Assembly (NCBI GenBank): GCA_024640925.1
Contig: JAHEEB010000055.1
Span: 1 to 9,118 of the forward strand
DNA length: 9,118 bases
DNA from: Bacteroidota bacterium
Lineage (GTDB): Bacteria; Bacteroidota; Bacteroidia; Bacteroidales; UBA10428
Direction: 5' to 3'
Shown here: positions 1 to 7,062 of the stretch, piece by piece
How the letters are laid out: each line of letters begins with the position of its first letter
How positions within the stretch are numbered: position 1 is the stretch's first letter
Notes under the pieces: generated by a model
The model's input: only the letters and a program-made list of their open reading frames with translations
What the model was told of the DNA's origin: nothing
Database searches by the model: none
Made by a program: the position numbers and the translations under genes

Positions 1-844
1 CTCGCTTGCAAAGAACAACTTGATTTTCGCGAAGTCCAGCCCTATTAATTGTCAATTCAGGATTTACAAAACGCCAACCCGTTAAGATATTAGTTCTTGA
101 ATAAAATACCCAACCGAATGTTTGTTCAGCTTTATCCTTAACAGCAATAGGGTTTTCCGGATTATGAAGATTATAATCACTGACAAAATGGAAAAAGAAA
201 CGGCTAAAACTCATATTCTCCGGAGCCTTTGCTTTTATCTGAGATACTGGACCACCCGGTTTTTTCATAATTTCGAGTGTTAAAAGCACTGGATTTCTTA
301 GTTCTTCTTTGTCTGGTTTGGTTAACTTACTGATTTCAGGGTAATACCACTTCTGAAATACAGGTCTGGGTATATTAAAGACAGACAAGTAAAGAAGTAC
401 GAGGACAGATGGTGTAAAGAACAATAATGCTCCTGTCCAGAAGAAGAATTGTAAATCACCTAACCCCAGGTATTTAACAACAAAAAGAAATCCGATAGAA
501 CCTATAAATATAGATACACAGGTAAAGAGGAAGAACATTAATACATGATTCTCTTCCTTCCACTCGAAAATCTTATTACCTAGCCAGAGATGTAATATTC
601 CCAGAAGAATAAACCATAACTGAATTACAACATTATTTCCAAGTAGTGCATCTCCAAAAAGGTTCCGAGACGTAAACAATCCTGCTATTCCGAAAGTAAG
701 TAAAAGGCCAACCATGTATAACATGAACACCCTTTTTTTCCTGAATAAGGTACTTTTCAAATCTTTTACAACAGCAAGAATAATTCCTCCTGTAAGGAAC
801 AGGATGATACTAACTTTTAAAACATTTGGATTAAGTAGGGCCAT
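1..844 (-). CDS. tssN: TssN, T6SSiii inner-membrane protein (3' end cut by window edge)
   Basis: This frame is open from ATG at 844-842 to the left edge: 281 codons without a stop, so the protein is truncated at its C terminus. It starts MALLNPNVLKVSIILFLTGG. I count five hydrophobic segments, at roughly residues 9-26, 39-57, 73-90, 102-123 and 131-154. A soluble part follows from about 158, beginning with IPRPVFQKWYYPE and containing GWVFYSR and GWRFVNP. This layout, several N-terminal membrane helices then a cytoplasmic domain, matches TssN, a membrane subunit found only in Bacteroidetes T6SS loci, where it is thought to replace or supplement the TssJLM membrane complex. It lies 133 bases downstream of tssG on the same strand, which supports the call. 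The family assignment is recognition of pattern and context rather than a computed match. TssO or TssP are less likely because they lack five membrane helices. Confidence 0.82.
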   Translation of the reverse strand, partial: MALLNPNVLKVSIILFLTGGIILAVVKDLKSTLFRKKRVFMLYMVGLLLTFGIAGLFTSRNLFGDALLGNNVVIQLWFILLGILHLWLGNKIFEWKEENHVLMFFLFTCVSIFIGSIGFLFVVKYLGLGDLQFFFWTGALLFFTPSVLVLLYLSVFNIPRPVFQKWYYPEISKLTKPDKEELRNPVLLTLEIMKKPGGPVSQIKAKAPENMSFSRFFFHFVSDYNLHNPENPIAVKDKAEQTFGWVFYSRTNILTGWRFVNPELTINRAGLRENQVVLCKR

Positions 845-917
845 TACAATGAAATTTTAACGTGATTACTAATATTTAAAGTTAATTAAATTACAATGTT
901 TCGATAATAACAATGAA

Positions 918-925
918 CAAAAATA
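918..925 (-). promoter_or_regulatory. Bacteroidetes-type -7 promoter element before tssN
   Basis: Read on the minus strand, these eight bases are TATTTTTG, a full match to the TAnnTTTG -7 consensus of Bacteroidota sigma-ABfr promoters. Transcription would start near 911, leaving a leader of about 67 bases before the tssN ATG. I see no convincing -33 TTTG at the usual spacing, and short AT-rich matches arise by chance in this composition, so this is only a candidate. If real, tssN has its own promoter besides read-through from tssG. Confidence 0.35.
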
Positions 926-977
926 CATAATTTATTCAATAATTTTTATATGATATAATTACTCTTCGTCCACAATT

Positions 978-1913
978 TTATAAAGTTAATGTAAAACCTA
1001 ATGTCCCATAGTTAAACTCCGGAACTTCTCTTTTACCCTTTTTAACTTTATTCGTGAGCCATTTCAATTCATAGGTAAATTCCAATGGTATTACATACTC
1101 AAAAAACTCCAAAATAAACCTGGAAACCGGACCATTATTAATGTAATCATTAATTTCCGAGGGATTAATCGGACCTAATGCAAAAATTACTTTGGGTAAC
1201 TTCGCTGTTTTATTACCTGGAATAAATTGGTCTCCAAGTTTATTGTTTTTGCCAAGCTGTACAGCTTGGCCTTCATCTTCAAATTCTTTATGAACTACTC
1301 TAAAATTGGCATTAATCTTAAGGAAATATTCAATACATGAACAAATTAACTGAAAATTGCCAGCTATAATATGTACATAGGGTAAAATATAAAGTAATGC
1401 TTCCTGATGGATTAACTTAAGTGTATTATTTATATTCCAGAAATTAACAAGAAAATTAAAAAACCTTACCCTCTTTGAGAACAATAATTCTTTTTCTGTT
1501 TTCTCAAGTACCACCATTTGATGGAACAATTCATTCTCAAGAGGTTTAAAAAAAGCACGGGCATCACTTTCTTCCTTTTTCCGCTCCTTATAGACAGAAA
1601 TAAATGTTTTTGCCGAATTCTTTCTATCCGAAACAACATCCTGAGCATGAGTCATACCCTCGGGAAGTATGTCATATATGCCATAACGTGATAACAACAA
1701 ACTAAGTATAAACTCATTTTGCTTGTACTCCATAATCTTCTGATCGGAAACATCTTTTCTAAAAGGTCTGAAGAAACCACCTACATTCTCAATCTCAATA
1801 TCATCTTGCAGGAAACCAGATTCTATAAGTTCGTTTACCAAAACTTCCGCCCTGATGTTATGAGGAAATTCACCAATTAATTCTTCTATATTTTTTGCCT
1901 TTTCATGCTTCAT
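978..1913 (-). CDS. tssG: TssG, T6SS baseplate subunit (Bacteroidetes type)
   Basis: This 311-residue protein begins with an ATG at 1913-1911 and ends with TAA. Features typical of Bacteroidetes TssG are seen in order: FPHNIRAEVLVNELIESG at residues 16-33, GGFFRPFRKDV at 45-55, SRYGIYDILPEGMTH at 75-89, and ARAFFKPLENELFHQMVVLE at 118-137. An aromatic-rich centre (150-200) and ILEFFEYVIPLEFTYELKWL near 267-286 follow. TssG is a wedge component of the T6SS baseplate, cytoplasmic, working with TssE, TssF and TssK to dock the spike and start sheath polymerisation. There is no signal peptide or membrane segment, as expected. The length is close to the Bacteroidetes family's usual size of roughly 300 residues. 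It reads away from tssD/vgrG and toward tssN. The tssF and tssK partners are not in the window. The call rests on recalled motifs and on the neighbourhood. Confidence 0.83.
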   Translation of the reverse strand: MKHEKAKNIEELIGEFPHNIRAEVLVNELIESGFLQDDIEIENVGGFFRPFRKDVSDQKIMEYKQNEFILSLLLSRYGIYDILPEGMTHAQDVVSDRKNSAKTFISVYKERKKEESDARAFFKPLENELFHQMVVLEKTEKELLFSKRVRFFNFLVNFWNINNTLKLIHQEALLYILPYVHIIAGNFQLICSCIEYFLKINANFRVVHKEFEDEGQAVQLGKNNKLGDQFIPGNKTAKLPKVIFALGPINPSEINDYINNGPVSRFILEFFEYVIPLEFTYELKWLTNKVKKGKREVPEFNYGTLGFTLTL

Positions 1914-2514
1914 TTAACAGCACAATAAAAAATTATAATTACTAATAAATTTTGCCTCTAATATAATAATTTTTATTAAAATTTTTGTTTTCTTAAGAAA
2001 AACAATGCATTTATTCTGTTGAAGAGCTTATTTTACGTTACTGCAAAAAGTTATTAATGCTCAAATTTTACTCTGATGACGAAAGCTTGTAGTTCATGCC
2101 TAAAATTCAACATCTTTTACTTCCACTATTATCAATATTTACAAAAATGCGGTTTCGTAACAAAACCCGATTCGACAGGTTTATTATGAATACATCAATG
2201 TATTGTTAAAGAAACTTGATTCATCTTGGTTTCTTCTCTATCCAATAAGTCCATGCCCTCCAGCTTCAATAATAAAAGGAGAGTTCGTCATTAGTTTACT
2301 GACGGCTTTACTTTATTGCAAAAACTTTTTTAATTGAGGATCTGGTTTTTACTGTTGTGTCTCCAAAGATTCTTTTTATAATGTGTGGGATTTTGGTTTA
2401 GAAAATAAACATTATTCTGGTTTAGGTATAATATAAAGGTATTTTTCATTAAATTAGGTCAAACATTACTCTTAAACCATATTGATTTGAATAAGAATAC
2501 AAACAGACAATAAG
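1914..2514. other. 601-base non-coding stretch between tssG and the lipoprotein gene
   Basis: No convincing gene is seen on either strand. At the left end it must hold the tssG promoter region and a dyad element described separately (1987-2003). A perfect 16-base inverted repeat with a two-base centre, AATACAT-CA-ATGTATT, lies at 2189-2204. A weak five-base hairpin, CGTCA/TGACG, lies at 2286-2290 and 2300-2304. Two tiny frames share one reading frame from 2057: eleven codons (MLKFYSDDESL, stop at 2090), then a 37-codon frame from ATG 2096 to TAA 2207. They are too short and featureless to call as genes. The length is unusual beside the 2-3 base gaps of the vgrG cassette, so it may be a site of past insertion or deletion. 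Confidence 0.6.
1987..2003. promoter_or_regulatory. Dyad element upstream of tssG (copy 1)
   Basis: The 17 bases run from G1987 to C2003. Their core, TTTTCTTAAGAAAA at 1988-2001, is a perfect palindrome. The same ten bases, AAAATTTTTG, precede the dyad here (1978-1987) and in the second copy upstream of tssD (3116-3125). The element sits about 74 bases upstream of the tssG start codon. A regulator-binding site or promoter component shared by the two T6SS transcription units is a reasonable inference. AT-rich low complexity could produce part of the match by chance. Confidence 0.35.
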
Positions 2515-3036
2515 ATGCCAAGGTTCATTTTCTTTATAGCCTTACCAATATTGATTCTCAACTCCTGCTCCAGTAGTGTATATTATGCATATGAAAAGGA
2601 TGATACTTACTGCACCATAGAAGTAACAAAGAAAGACCAAATATTTTATCGGGGAAATTATCAAACATTCATTTACCTCGAATCATATAACTTAAGTTTA
2701 TATGACAACAAAAAGAATGTTGATTTTCTGAGTTTTGATGCACCCGGCTGGATGGCTTATAAGATTAAAAACGATAACTTATTTAATTTATGCCCTTCCT
2801 CAACAGTTCGGAAAATTACTTATCAGATTAAAAATGCCGATACCATTAATCTGATATGTCCTCCTTGTGTTACCAGCATCCTTTCTTCAGAACCTTGCTT
2901 TATTAATAATGGTATTGACTGGTTTCCGCCTTATATGATAAAAGTTTACAAGATTGATTATAATAAATTCGGACTTTCTGGTTTTAAAAAAGCTCATCTA
3001 AAGAACCCTGAAAAAGCACCTATGTTATTTGAATAA
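2515..3036 (+). CDS. Small putative outer-membrane lipoprotein, unknown function
   Basis: I do not recognise the family. The 173-residue protein starts MPRFIFFIALPILILNSCSS: a short signal sequence with a hydrophobic core (4-15) and a lipobox L-N-S-C, giving lipidation at Cys18. The mature part is mostly beta-strand-like and tyrosine-rich. It has five further cysteines (33, 93, 115, 118, 128), including a C-P-P-C pair at 115-118. That pair resembles a thioredoxin active site, but nothing around it looks like a thioredoxin fold. The conserved-looking core is FDAPGWMAYKIKNDNLFNLC (74-93). The C terminus is hydrophilic and ends in LFE. It sits between divergent T6SS units, 208 bases before tssD. 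A T6SS-linked role (an envelope factor such as TssQ, or a periplasmic protection protein) is possible but unsupported by sequence. The ATG at 2515 is the natural start because the signal sequence begins right there. Confidence 0.72.
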   Translation: MPRFIFFIALPILILNSCSSSVYYAYEKDDTYCTIEVTKKDQIFYRGNYQTFIYLESYNLSLYDNKKNVDFLSFDAPGWMAYKIKNDNLFNLCPSSTVRKITYQIKNADTINLICPPCVTSILSSEPCFINNGIDWFPPYMIKVYKIDYNKFGLSGFKKAHLKNPEKAPMLFE

Positions 3037-3244
3037 GAAATATTTACCAGGATCTCATATCCAGGATTCATCACTGTTTTGTGTAAAATAGTCAAATCTA
3101 TTTTGTTTTTTGTTTAAAATTTTTGTTTTTTTCAAAAAAACTATATATTTATGTGTTTGAAATTGTTGTTTTTTTATAATGGTTTTTGTTGAAGCAAGAG
3201 AAAAAGTTATTTTTTTGATGTTATATTTTTAAAAATTAATTATT
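3037..3244 (+). promoter_or_regulatory. AT-rich leader and promoter region of tssD
   Basis: The 208 bases before tssD are extremely rich in T and A runs. They contain the second dyad (3125-3141) and two motifs also found upstream of tssG: TGTTGAAG at 3187-3194 and AAAAAGTTATT at 3201-3211. A near-consensus Bacteroidota -7 element, TGTGTTTG at 3152-3159, would start transcription near 3166 and give a leader of about 80 bases. No Shine-Dalgarno sequence is visible; TTAATTATT directly precedes the ATG, the AT-rich, SD-less arrangement usual in this phylum. The exact promoter is uncertain. Confidence 0.4.
3125..3141. promoter_or_regulatory. Dyad element upstream of tssD (copy 2)
   Basis: G3125 to C3141 reads as a G, seven T, a central C, seven A, and a final C, a perfect 8+1+8 inverted repeat. 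It has the same 17-base length and the same AAAATTTTTG left flank as copy 1. It lies 104 bases upstream of the tssD ATG. It could be an operator, or an A-tract/T-tract structural element at a strong promoter. Confidence 0.35.
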
Positions 3245-3631
3245 ATGTCATTTAAAGCCAAACTTAGTGTTGCAGGAAAAGAAGTAAATGTACTTTCTTG
3301 CAGTTATGATTTATTTCAGGAAGTCGACGCAACCGGTCGTCCTGCATCTATTACCCGTGGTGGTCGTATCAATATTGTTGTTGAAAGCAGTGGTGAAACC
3401 ACATTTTTCGAATGGATGTGTAACAACTTCGAACGTAAAGATGGTTCGATTATTTTCTTAAAACGCGATACCGATGCCACCCTGAAAGAGCTCAAATTTT
3501 CTGAAGGTTACCTGGTTAAATATGTTGAAGCTTTCGATGCATTTAACTCCAACCCGATGACAGAGTCTTTCACTATCTCTGCAAAAAAAATCGAATTGGG
3601 TAGTGGTGTTCACGAAAACGAATGGGTTTAA
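3245..3631 (+). CDS. tssD: TssD (Hcp), T6SS inner-tube protein
   Basis: The 128-residue product begins MSFKAKLSVAGKEVNVLSCS and continues SYDLFQEVDATGRPASITRG (20-39), then GRINIVVESSGETTFFEWMC (41-60), the characteristic start of Bacteroidetes TssD. Later motifs include YLVKYVEAFDAF (69 bases' worth of codons from about residue 89) and MTESFTISAKKIEL near 105-118. TssD folds as a beta barrel, assembles into hexameric rings and stacks into the tube propelled by the contractile sheath. It is exported without a signal peptide and can carry small effectors in its lumen. The size fits the family. It is monocistronic: a long AT-rich leader lies upstream and a strong hairpin terminator directly downstream, which suits a protein needed in many copies. 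The codon choice includes more G/C-ending codons than the flanking DNA, as in highly expressed genes. Confidence 0.95.
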   Translation: MSFKAKLSVAGKEVNVLSCSYDLFQEVDATGRPASITRGGRINIVVESSGETTFFEWMCNNFERKDGSIIFLKRDTDATLKELKFSEGYLVKYVEAFDAFNSNPMTESFTISAKKIELGSGVHENEWV

Positions 3632-3640
3632 GATTTTAGA

Positions 3641-3675
3641 AAGAGAAACCTGCAAAAACAGCAGGTTTTTCTTTA
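3641..3675 (+). terminator. Rho-independent terminator after tssD
   Basis: The left arm AAACCTGC (3646-3653) pairs perfectly with GCAGGTTT (3661-3668) around a seven-base A-rich loop. The stem can extend to 13 pairs (3641-3653 with 3661-3673) with one G-U pair, and the right arm includes a T run. It starts ten bases after the tssD stop codon. It should separate tssD mRNA from the vgrG cassette and let tube protein be made in excess over spike and effector. Confidence 0.85.
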
Positions 3676-3875
3676 AACTATGAGTCGGTTATTTTCTTGT
3701 TCTTCGTTAAAACAAGACATAAAAGTTTTTTATTTGTTTTGGTATTTTAATAAGCGCCTTAAATTACCAAAAGATAGAATTTAGGATTTTTATATGTCCC
3801 AAAAGAAATAAGTATATTCCAAGTGGTAAAAAGACAAGTTCATTGGAAATATTAAAATATAATTAACTATTTATT
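3676..3875 (+). promoter_or_regulatory. vgrG leader region with a seven-base hairpin
   Basis: This 200-base gap between the tssD terminator and the vgrG ATG must hold the cassette's promoter, but I find no full TAnnTTTG element. A perfect inverted repeat, TCTTGTT (3695-3701) and AACAAGA (3711-3717) with a nine-base loop, is followed by a T run at 3725-3730. It could be a second weak terminator or a leader hairpin. A weaker TTCCAA/TTGGAA pair lies at 3817-3822 and 3843-3848. The sequence just before the ATG is AT-rich with no Shine-Dalgarno site. Confidence 0.35.
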
Positions 3876-5654
3876 ATGATTTCACCTGCCTACACAATTG
3901 TACAGCTTAATGGTAAAATGTACAGAGAATTTAAGTCTATCGAAATAAGCCAGGCTGTTAATTCACATCATTTTTTTAGTATTGGTATAGGAAGCGAAAA
4001 AATTGGCGAAGTTGCCAATTCTTTTCTCGAGAAAGCGCGTGAATTTGTTGGTACAGATATGGCCCTTGAAATCCAAAATGGGTTGAAGGAAAAGCTGGTT
4101 TTCAGAGGAGTAGTAACCAGGGTAAGATCAGCTGCCACATCGCGTTCGGAATTAGGACATACAGTCCTTATAGAAGGGTATAGCCCAACTATACTGCTAG
4201 ATAACGGGAAAAATTGCCAGGTATATCTTGATAAAAACCTTAAAAATATTGTCGAGGAAGTTTGTCGGGATTTTCCTGTTAATGTTCTCAATCCGACAAC
4301 CAATCCCATGAAAAAGGATACTATTCCTTATACTATACAATACCATGAATCGGCATTTGGTTTTTTGAACCGTTTGGCTTGCAGATATGGTGAGTGGTTC
4401 TATTTCGACGGGCAGTCGCTTGTATTTGGTAACAAAAAGCAATCTTCCATTGAATTGCTTTATGGTACTGATTTATTAAGCTTCGATATCGGAATTTCTG
4501 TCGCGCCGCTTGTTCAATCTGTTGCCTCAAGAGTTTACACCGAAGATAATACCAGGACCCAGAATTTTTCGGGGCAAAAGACAAACATGAAAGGAATGGC
4601 TTCCTATGCCATGAACCAATCATCAAAAACTTTTCTGGGTAAGCCTGTTGCTATGGTTCATCAATTTAATGACGAAGCTGCCATCGGTAGCCAGATGGAA
4701 GAAGTTGCCCGTCTTTCAATACAGGGTGAAGCTGCCCGAAAAGTTACTTTCTCAGGTGTCAGCATTGCCCCTGCCCTTCATGCTGGTGCAATTATAAGCG
4801 TATACAACCTCACAGGACGTGGTAAAGCCAAGCAGGGTGAGTATATTATAACCTCGGTAACTCATATATGGAGTTCGGGTGGACAATACCAAAACAGTTT
4901 TACAGCAATACCTTCCGATGCAGAGGTACCCCCTATGACTGATCCCCTAATGGTTCCATACTGCGAAAGCCAGCCGGCTGTTGTTACCGACAATAACGAC
5001 CCTGAAGGGCTTGGCCGGGTAAAGATTCGTTTCAGCTGGCAAAAATATGGCGACTCACCCTGGGTGCGCATAGCTATGCCTTACGGAGGATCAAATAAAG
5101 GTATGTATTTCGTACCTGAAGTGAATGAAGAGGTGATGGTTGGTTTTGAAGGAGGTAATGCTGAGAAACCTTTTGTTATTGGAACCCTTTGTCATTCGAA
5201 ATCGAAACCAGATGATTGGAAATCTGACAACAATGATATTAAAGCAATTCGAACAAGGAGCGGACATACCATTGAACTTAATGATAAACCCGGTGAAGAA
5301 ACAATAACCATAATTGATAAAAACGAAAATGTTATAAAAATTGATACCAAGGGAAATGAAATACTTATTTCCGCCAAGGAAAGTATTAAGTTTTCCGCTA
5401 AGAAAATAACAATTGATGCACTGGAAGATTTAAGTATTGGTGCTGGGAAAAATATAAGTACAAGCGCTGGAGAAAAATATAATCTGATGGCAAAAGATAT
5501 TAACGAGAATGCCGAAAATGGTAAGGTTTCCACATCCAAGAAATTGGAGAATACCAGTGAAGAAATTACCCTTAACAGCACTGATAAAAATCTCACCCTT
5601 GCTTCGGGCAAATCTGTTGATATCCAAAGTAATGAAAAAGTTAAGCTGTTTTAA
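3876..5654 (+). CDS. vgrG: VgrG (TssI), T6SS spike protein
   Basis: This 592-residue protein has the standard VgrG layout. The gp27-like base spans about residues 1-350, with the family signature around 155-179 (QYHESAFGFLNRLACRYGEW, then FYFDG). A gp5-type OB fold follows, about 355-440: DNNDPEGLGRVKIRFSW (372-388), PWVRIAMPYGG (395-405), and EEVMVGFEGGNAEKPFVIGT (418-437). From about 455 the chain becomes short repeating strands such as ETITIIDKNENVIKID, ILISAKESIKFSAKKITIDA and EITLNSTDKNLTLASGKSVD, the triple-stranded beta-helix needle, ending in KVKLF with no added catalytic domain. VgrG trimerises, caps the TssD tube and carries the PAAR-like tip. Because the tip and cargo are separate downstream genes, this is a non-evolved VgrG that needs a loaded effector. 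The next gene starts three bases after its stop, so it heads the cassette. GC falls from the OB-fold region into the needle, hinting that the 3' end is the boundary of an exchangeable cargo module. Confidence 0.95.
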   Translation: MISPAYTIVQLNGKMYREFKSIEISQAVNSHHFFSIGIGSEKIGEVANSFLEKAREFVGTDMALEIQNGLKEKLVFRGVVTRVRSAATSRSELGHTVLIEGYSPTILLDNGKNCQVYLDKNLKNIVEEVCRDFPVNVLNPTTNPMKKDTIPYTIQYHESAFGFLNRLACRYGEWFYFDGQSLVFGNKKQSSIELLYGTDLLSFDIGISVAPLVQSVASRVYTEDNTRTQNFSGQKTNMKGMASYAMNQSSKTFLGKPVAMVHQFNDEAAIGSQMEEVARLSIQGEAARKVTFSGVSIAPALHAGAIISVYNLTGRGKAKQGEYIITSVTHIWSSGGQYQNSFTAIPSDAEVPPMTDPLMVPYCESQPAVVTDNNDPEGLGRVKIRFSWQKYGDSPWVRIAMPYGGSNKGMYFVPEVNEEVMVGFEGGNAEKPFVIGTLCHSKSKPDDWKSDNNDIKAIRTRSGHTIELNDKPGEETITIIDKNENVIKIDTKGNEILISAKESIKFSAKKITIDALEDLSIGAGKNISTSAGEKYNLMAKDINENAENGKVSTSKKLENTSEEITLNSTDKNLTLASGKSVDIQSNEKVKLF

Positions 5655-5657
5655 CAG

Positions 5658-6581
5658 ATGAGCAATCCGATTTATACTGACATTCCTGTTGAATTCGATA
5701 AGCAATGTATATTGTCCTTTCCTTCGGGTGAATTGTTGAAAAGGATATTTGGAGTTAGTATCCGTATAAGAAAAGAAGCTTGTGAAGAACAAAACCTGAC
5801 CTATGAGACAAAAATCGAAAGACATTACTCTTTCGAGGATACCGCATGGCATTTCCTGATTGATAAAAAAGAACTACGGATAAACCACCAGGTACCCAAT
5901 CTGGCAGCTGATGAGTTAGCAGAAAAATGCTGGAAGATTTTTTATCCATTAGAAATTTTAGTTGATTCAAACTGGAAAGAAAAAACAATAGGTAACGAGG
6001 AGGAAATAGCCGAAAGATGGGAAGTTCTGAAAAAAGAACTTGATGAACAATACATTGATGAGGTTTCTGCCTGGTATATCTCTGAATTTGATAAGAATGT
6101 AAGAAATCCTATTTTATTAAAAACAATTATTGATCAGGATATATTTCTTTCTTTTTATTTTTCTCCTTTATATAGAAAATATAAACCTTTCGTATTTTCA
6201 GCTGATGAAATTGTTTTTATACCCATAGTGCCAAAAACCAAATCGATACAATATAATATAACACAAGCCGTTTCAGAGTTTTACACTACATATAATTCCA
6301 TCAATATAAAACAAAAAGGAATGGCAAACGATGAAAGAAGTGGTGAAGAAATTGCTATGAGAAGAAATTTCTCATTTAAACAAGAGGGAGAGGCTATAGA
6401 ATTGGCATATGGTGAATATACTGCGGAATACGATTTGGATAAAGAAACCAAAAACATACAGTCAATAATAGGAGATTGTACTTTACAACTTCCTCATGAT
6501 GAAAGCAGATCAATACACATAGAGGCATACTATCTCCGTGAAAAAGATCATGAACTTGTTAATGAAAAAGTAAAGAAATGA
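5658..6581 (+). CDS. Putative T6SS effector-loading adaptor between VgrG and DUF4280
   Basis: I do not recognise a named family. The product is 307 residues, acidic and soluble, with no signal peptide or membrane helix. The N-terminal half (1-105) looks like mixed strands, including TAWHFLIDKKELRINHQ (62-78) and YPLEILVDSNWKEK (96-109). A helical segment follows at 112-165: EEIAERWEVLKKELDEQYID, then ISEFDKNVRNPILLKTIIDQ. After DIFLSFYFSPLYRKY (161-175) comes a strand-rich C-terminal part (176-292) and a charged tail, VNEKVKK. The gene lies three bases after vgrG, and its stop overlaps the DUF4280 start (ATGA), so it is co-translated with spike parts. In other T6SSs this slot is typically filled by an adaptor or chaperone (for example DUF1795/Eag or DUF4123/Tap proteins), but no motif of those families is visible. 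Adaptor is therefore inference from position. It could instead be a structural spike accessory. Confidence 0.6.
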   Translation: MSNPIYTDIPVEFDKQCILSFPSGELLKRIFGVSIRIRKEACEEQNLTYETKIERHYSFEDTAWHFLIDKKELRINHQVPNLAADELAEKCWKIFYPLEILVDSNWKEKTIGNEEEIAERWEVLKKELDEQYIDEVSAWYISEFDKNVRNPILLKTIIDQDIFLSFYFSPLYRKYKPFVFSADEIVFIPIVPKTKSIQYNITQAVSEFYTTYNSINIKQKGMANDERSGEEIAMRRNFSFKQEGEAIELAYGEYTAEYDLDKETKNIQSIIGDCTLQLPHDESRSIHIEAYYLREKDHELVNEKVKK

Positions 6582-7060
6582 AACCGGCAAAAAGCGGAAT
6601 AATGGTTTGTCATGGTGCTCTATGCACATGCACCATGGCTGGGGGAGCAACAGCTAAATTGAGTGTTATAACACAACAGAAGTATTATATAAATGATGAA
6701 CAAGCTTCTCAAAAACTGGTTGCTACCGATATGGAAAAAACCGTTGCTTCTCTTAATTTTAAAACATGCAGACCAGGCACAATGAGCTCCATGCCATGTG
6801 CCGCAAACCTTATGTGGAACAATGTTTATGAGGGTGTTGAACTAAGCAATGGCGGAAAACCACTCTTAGCCATAAGCAAAGCCACATGCTCTGTTGGTGG
6901 TGGAATGATAAGCATTTTAAACCATGGACAAACAACAAGTCTTTCTCAAGCCAACATGGAAAAAGCCGATGAAGATGTACACAACCAGCTAAACCCATTG
7001 GTTAACCTGGGAGCTGTGAAATATAGAGATATGAAAGAAGATTTACATTTAACATTATAG
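6578..7060 (+). CDS. DUF4280 (PAAR-like) spike-tip protein
   Basis: This 160-residue protein matches the DUF4280 pattern, a PAAR-like family. It starts MKPAKSGIMVCHGALCTCTM with C11, H12, C16 and C18 near the N terminus. The middle has FKTCRPGTMSSMPCAANLMW (61-80; C64 and C74), then ISKATCSVGGGMISILNHGQ (99-118; C104 and H116). The Cys and His residues plausibly bind metal at the cone apex, as in PAAR proteins. The C-terminal 40 residues form a helical extension (QANMEKADEDVHNQLNPLVN) that could hold cargo. PAAR-like proteins sit on the VgrG trimer, sharpen it and attach effectors. Its ATG overlaps the stop of the preceding gene by four bases, and the effector candidate begins two bases after its stop. 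This spacing strongly suggests that the three proteins act together. Confidence 0.9.
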   Translation: MKPAKSGIMVCHGALCTCTMAGGATAKLSVITQQKYYINDEQASQKLVATDMEKTVASLNFKTCRPGTMSSMPCAANLMWNNVYEGVELSNGGKPLLAISKATCSVGGGMISILNHGQTTSLSQANMEKADEDVHNQLNPLVNLGAVKYRDMKEDLHLTL

Positions 7061-7062
7061 GC

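Noticed and set aside
2217..2290. Possible decayed gene on the minus strand (PFIIEAGGHGLIG, then a stop)
   Set aside because: The readable stretch is under 15 codons, has stops close by in every frame, and resembles no family I know.
2857..2868. C-P-P-C in the lipoprotein as a thioredoxin active site
   Set aside because: The surrounding residues lack the WC start and the cis-proline and fold pattern of thioredoxins; the protein is also too short after the signal peptide to judge as one.
2515..3036. Naming the lipoprotein TssQ
   Set aside because: Only the lipobox and the location fit; I cannot recall a TssQ motif that is present here.
3968..4626. Three overlapping minus-strand frames opposite vgrG
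   Set aside because: They overlap one another and the conserved VgrG base domain; no promoter or domain supports them.
5238..5654. C-terminal effector domain on VgrG (evolved VgrG)
   Set aside because: Residues 455-592 are repeating short strands typical of the needle, and the protein ends there.
5192..5852. Two minus-strand frames of about 140 codons opposite the 3' end of vgrG and the start of the next gene
   Set aside because: They are antisense shadows of clearly coding DNA, with low-complexity serine/phenylalanine/leucine content and no recognisable domain.
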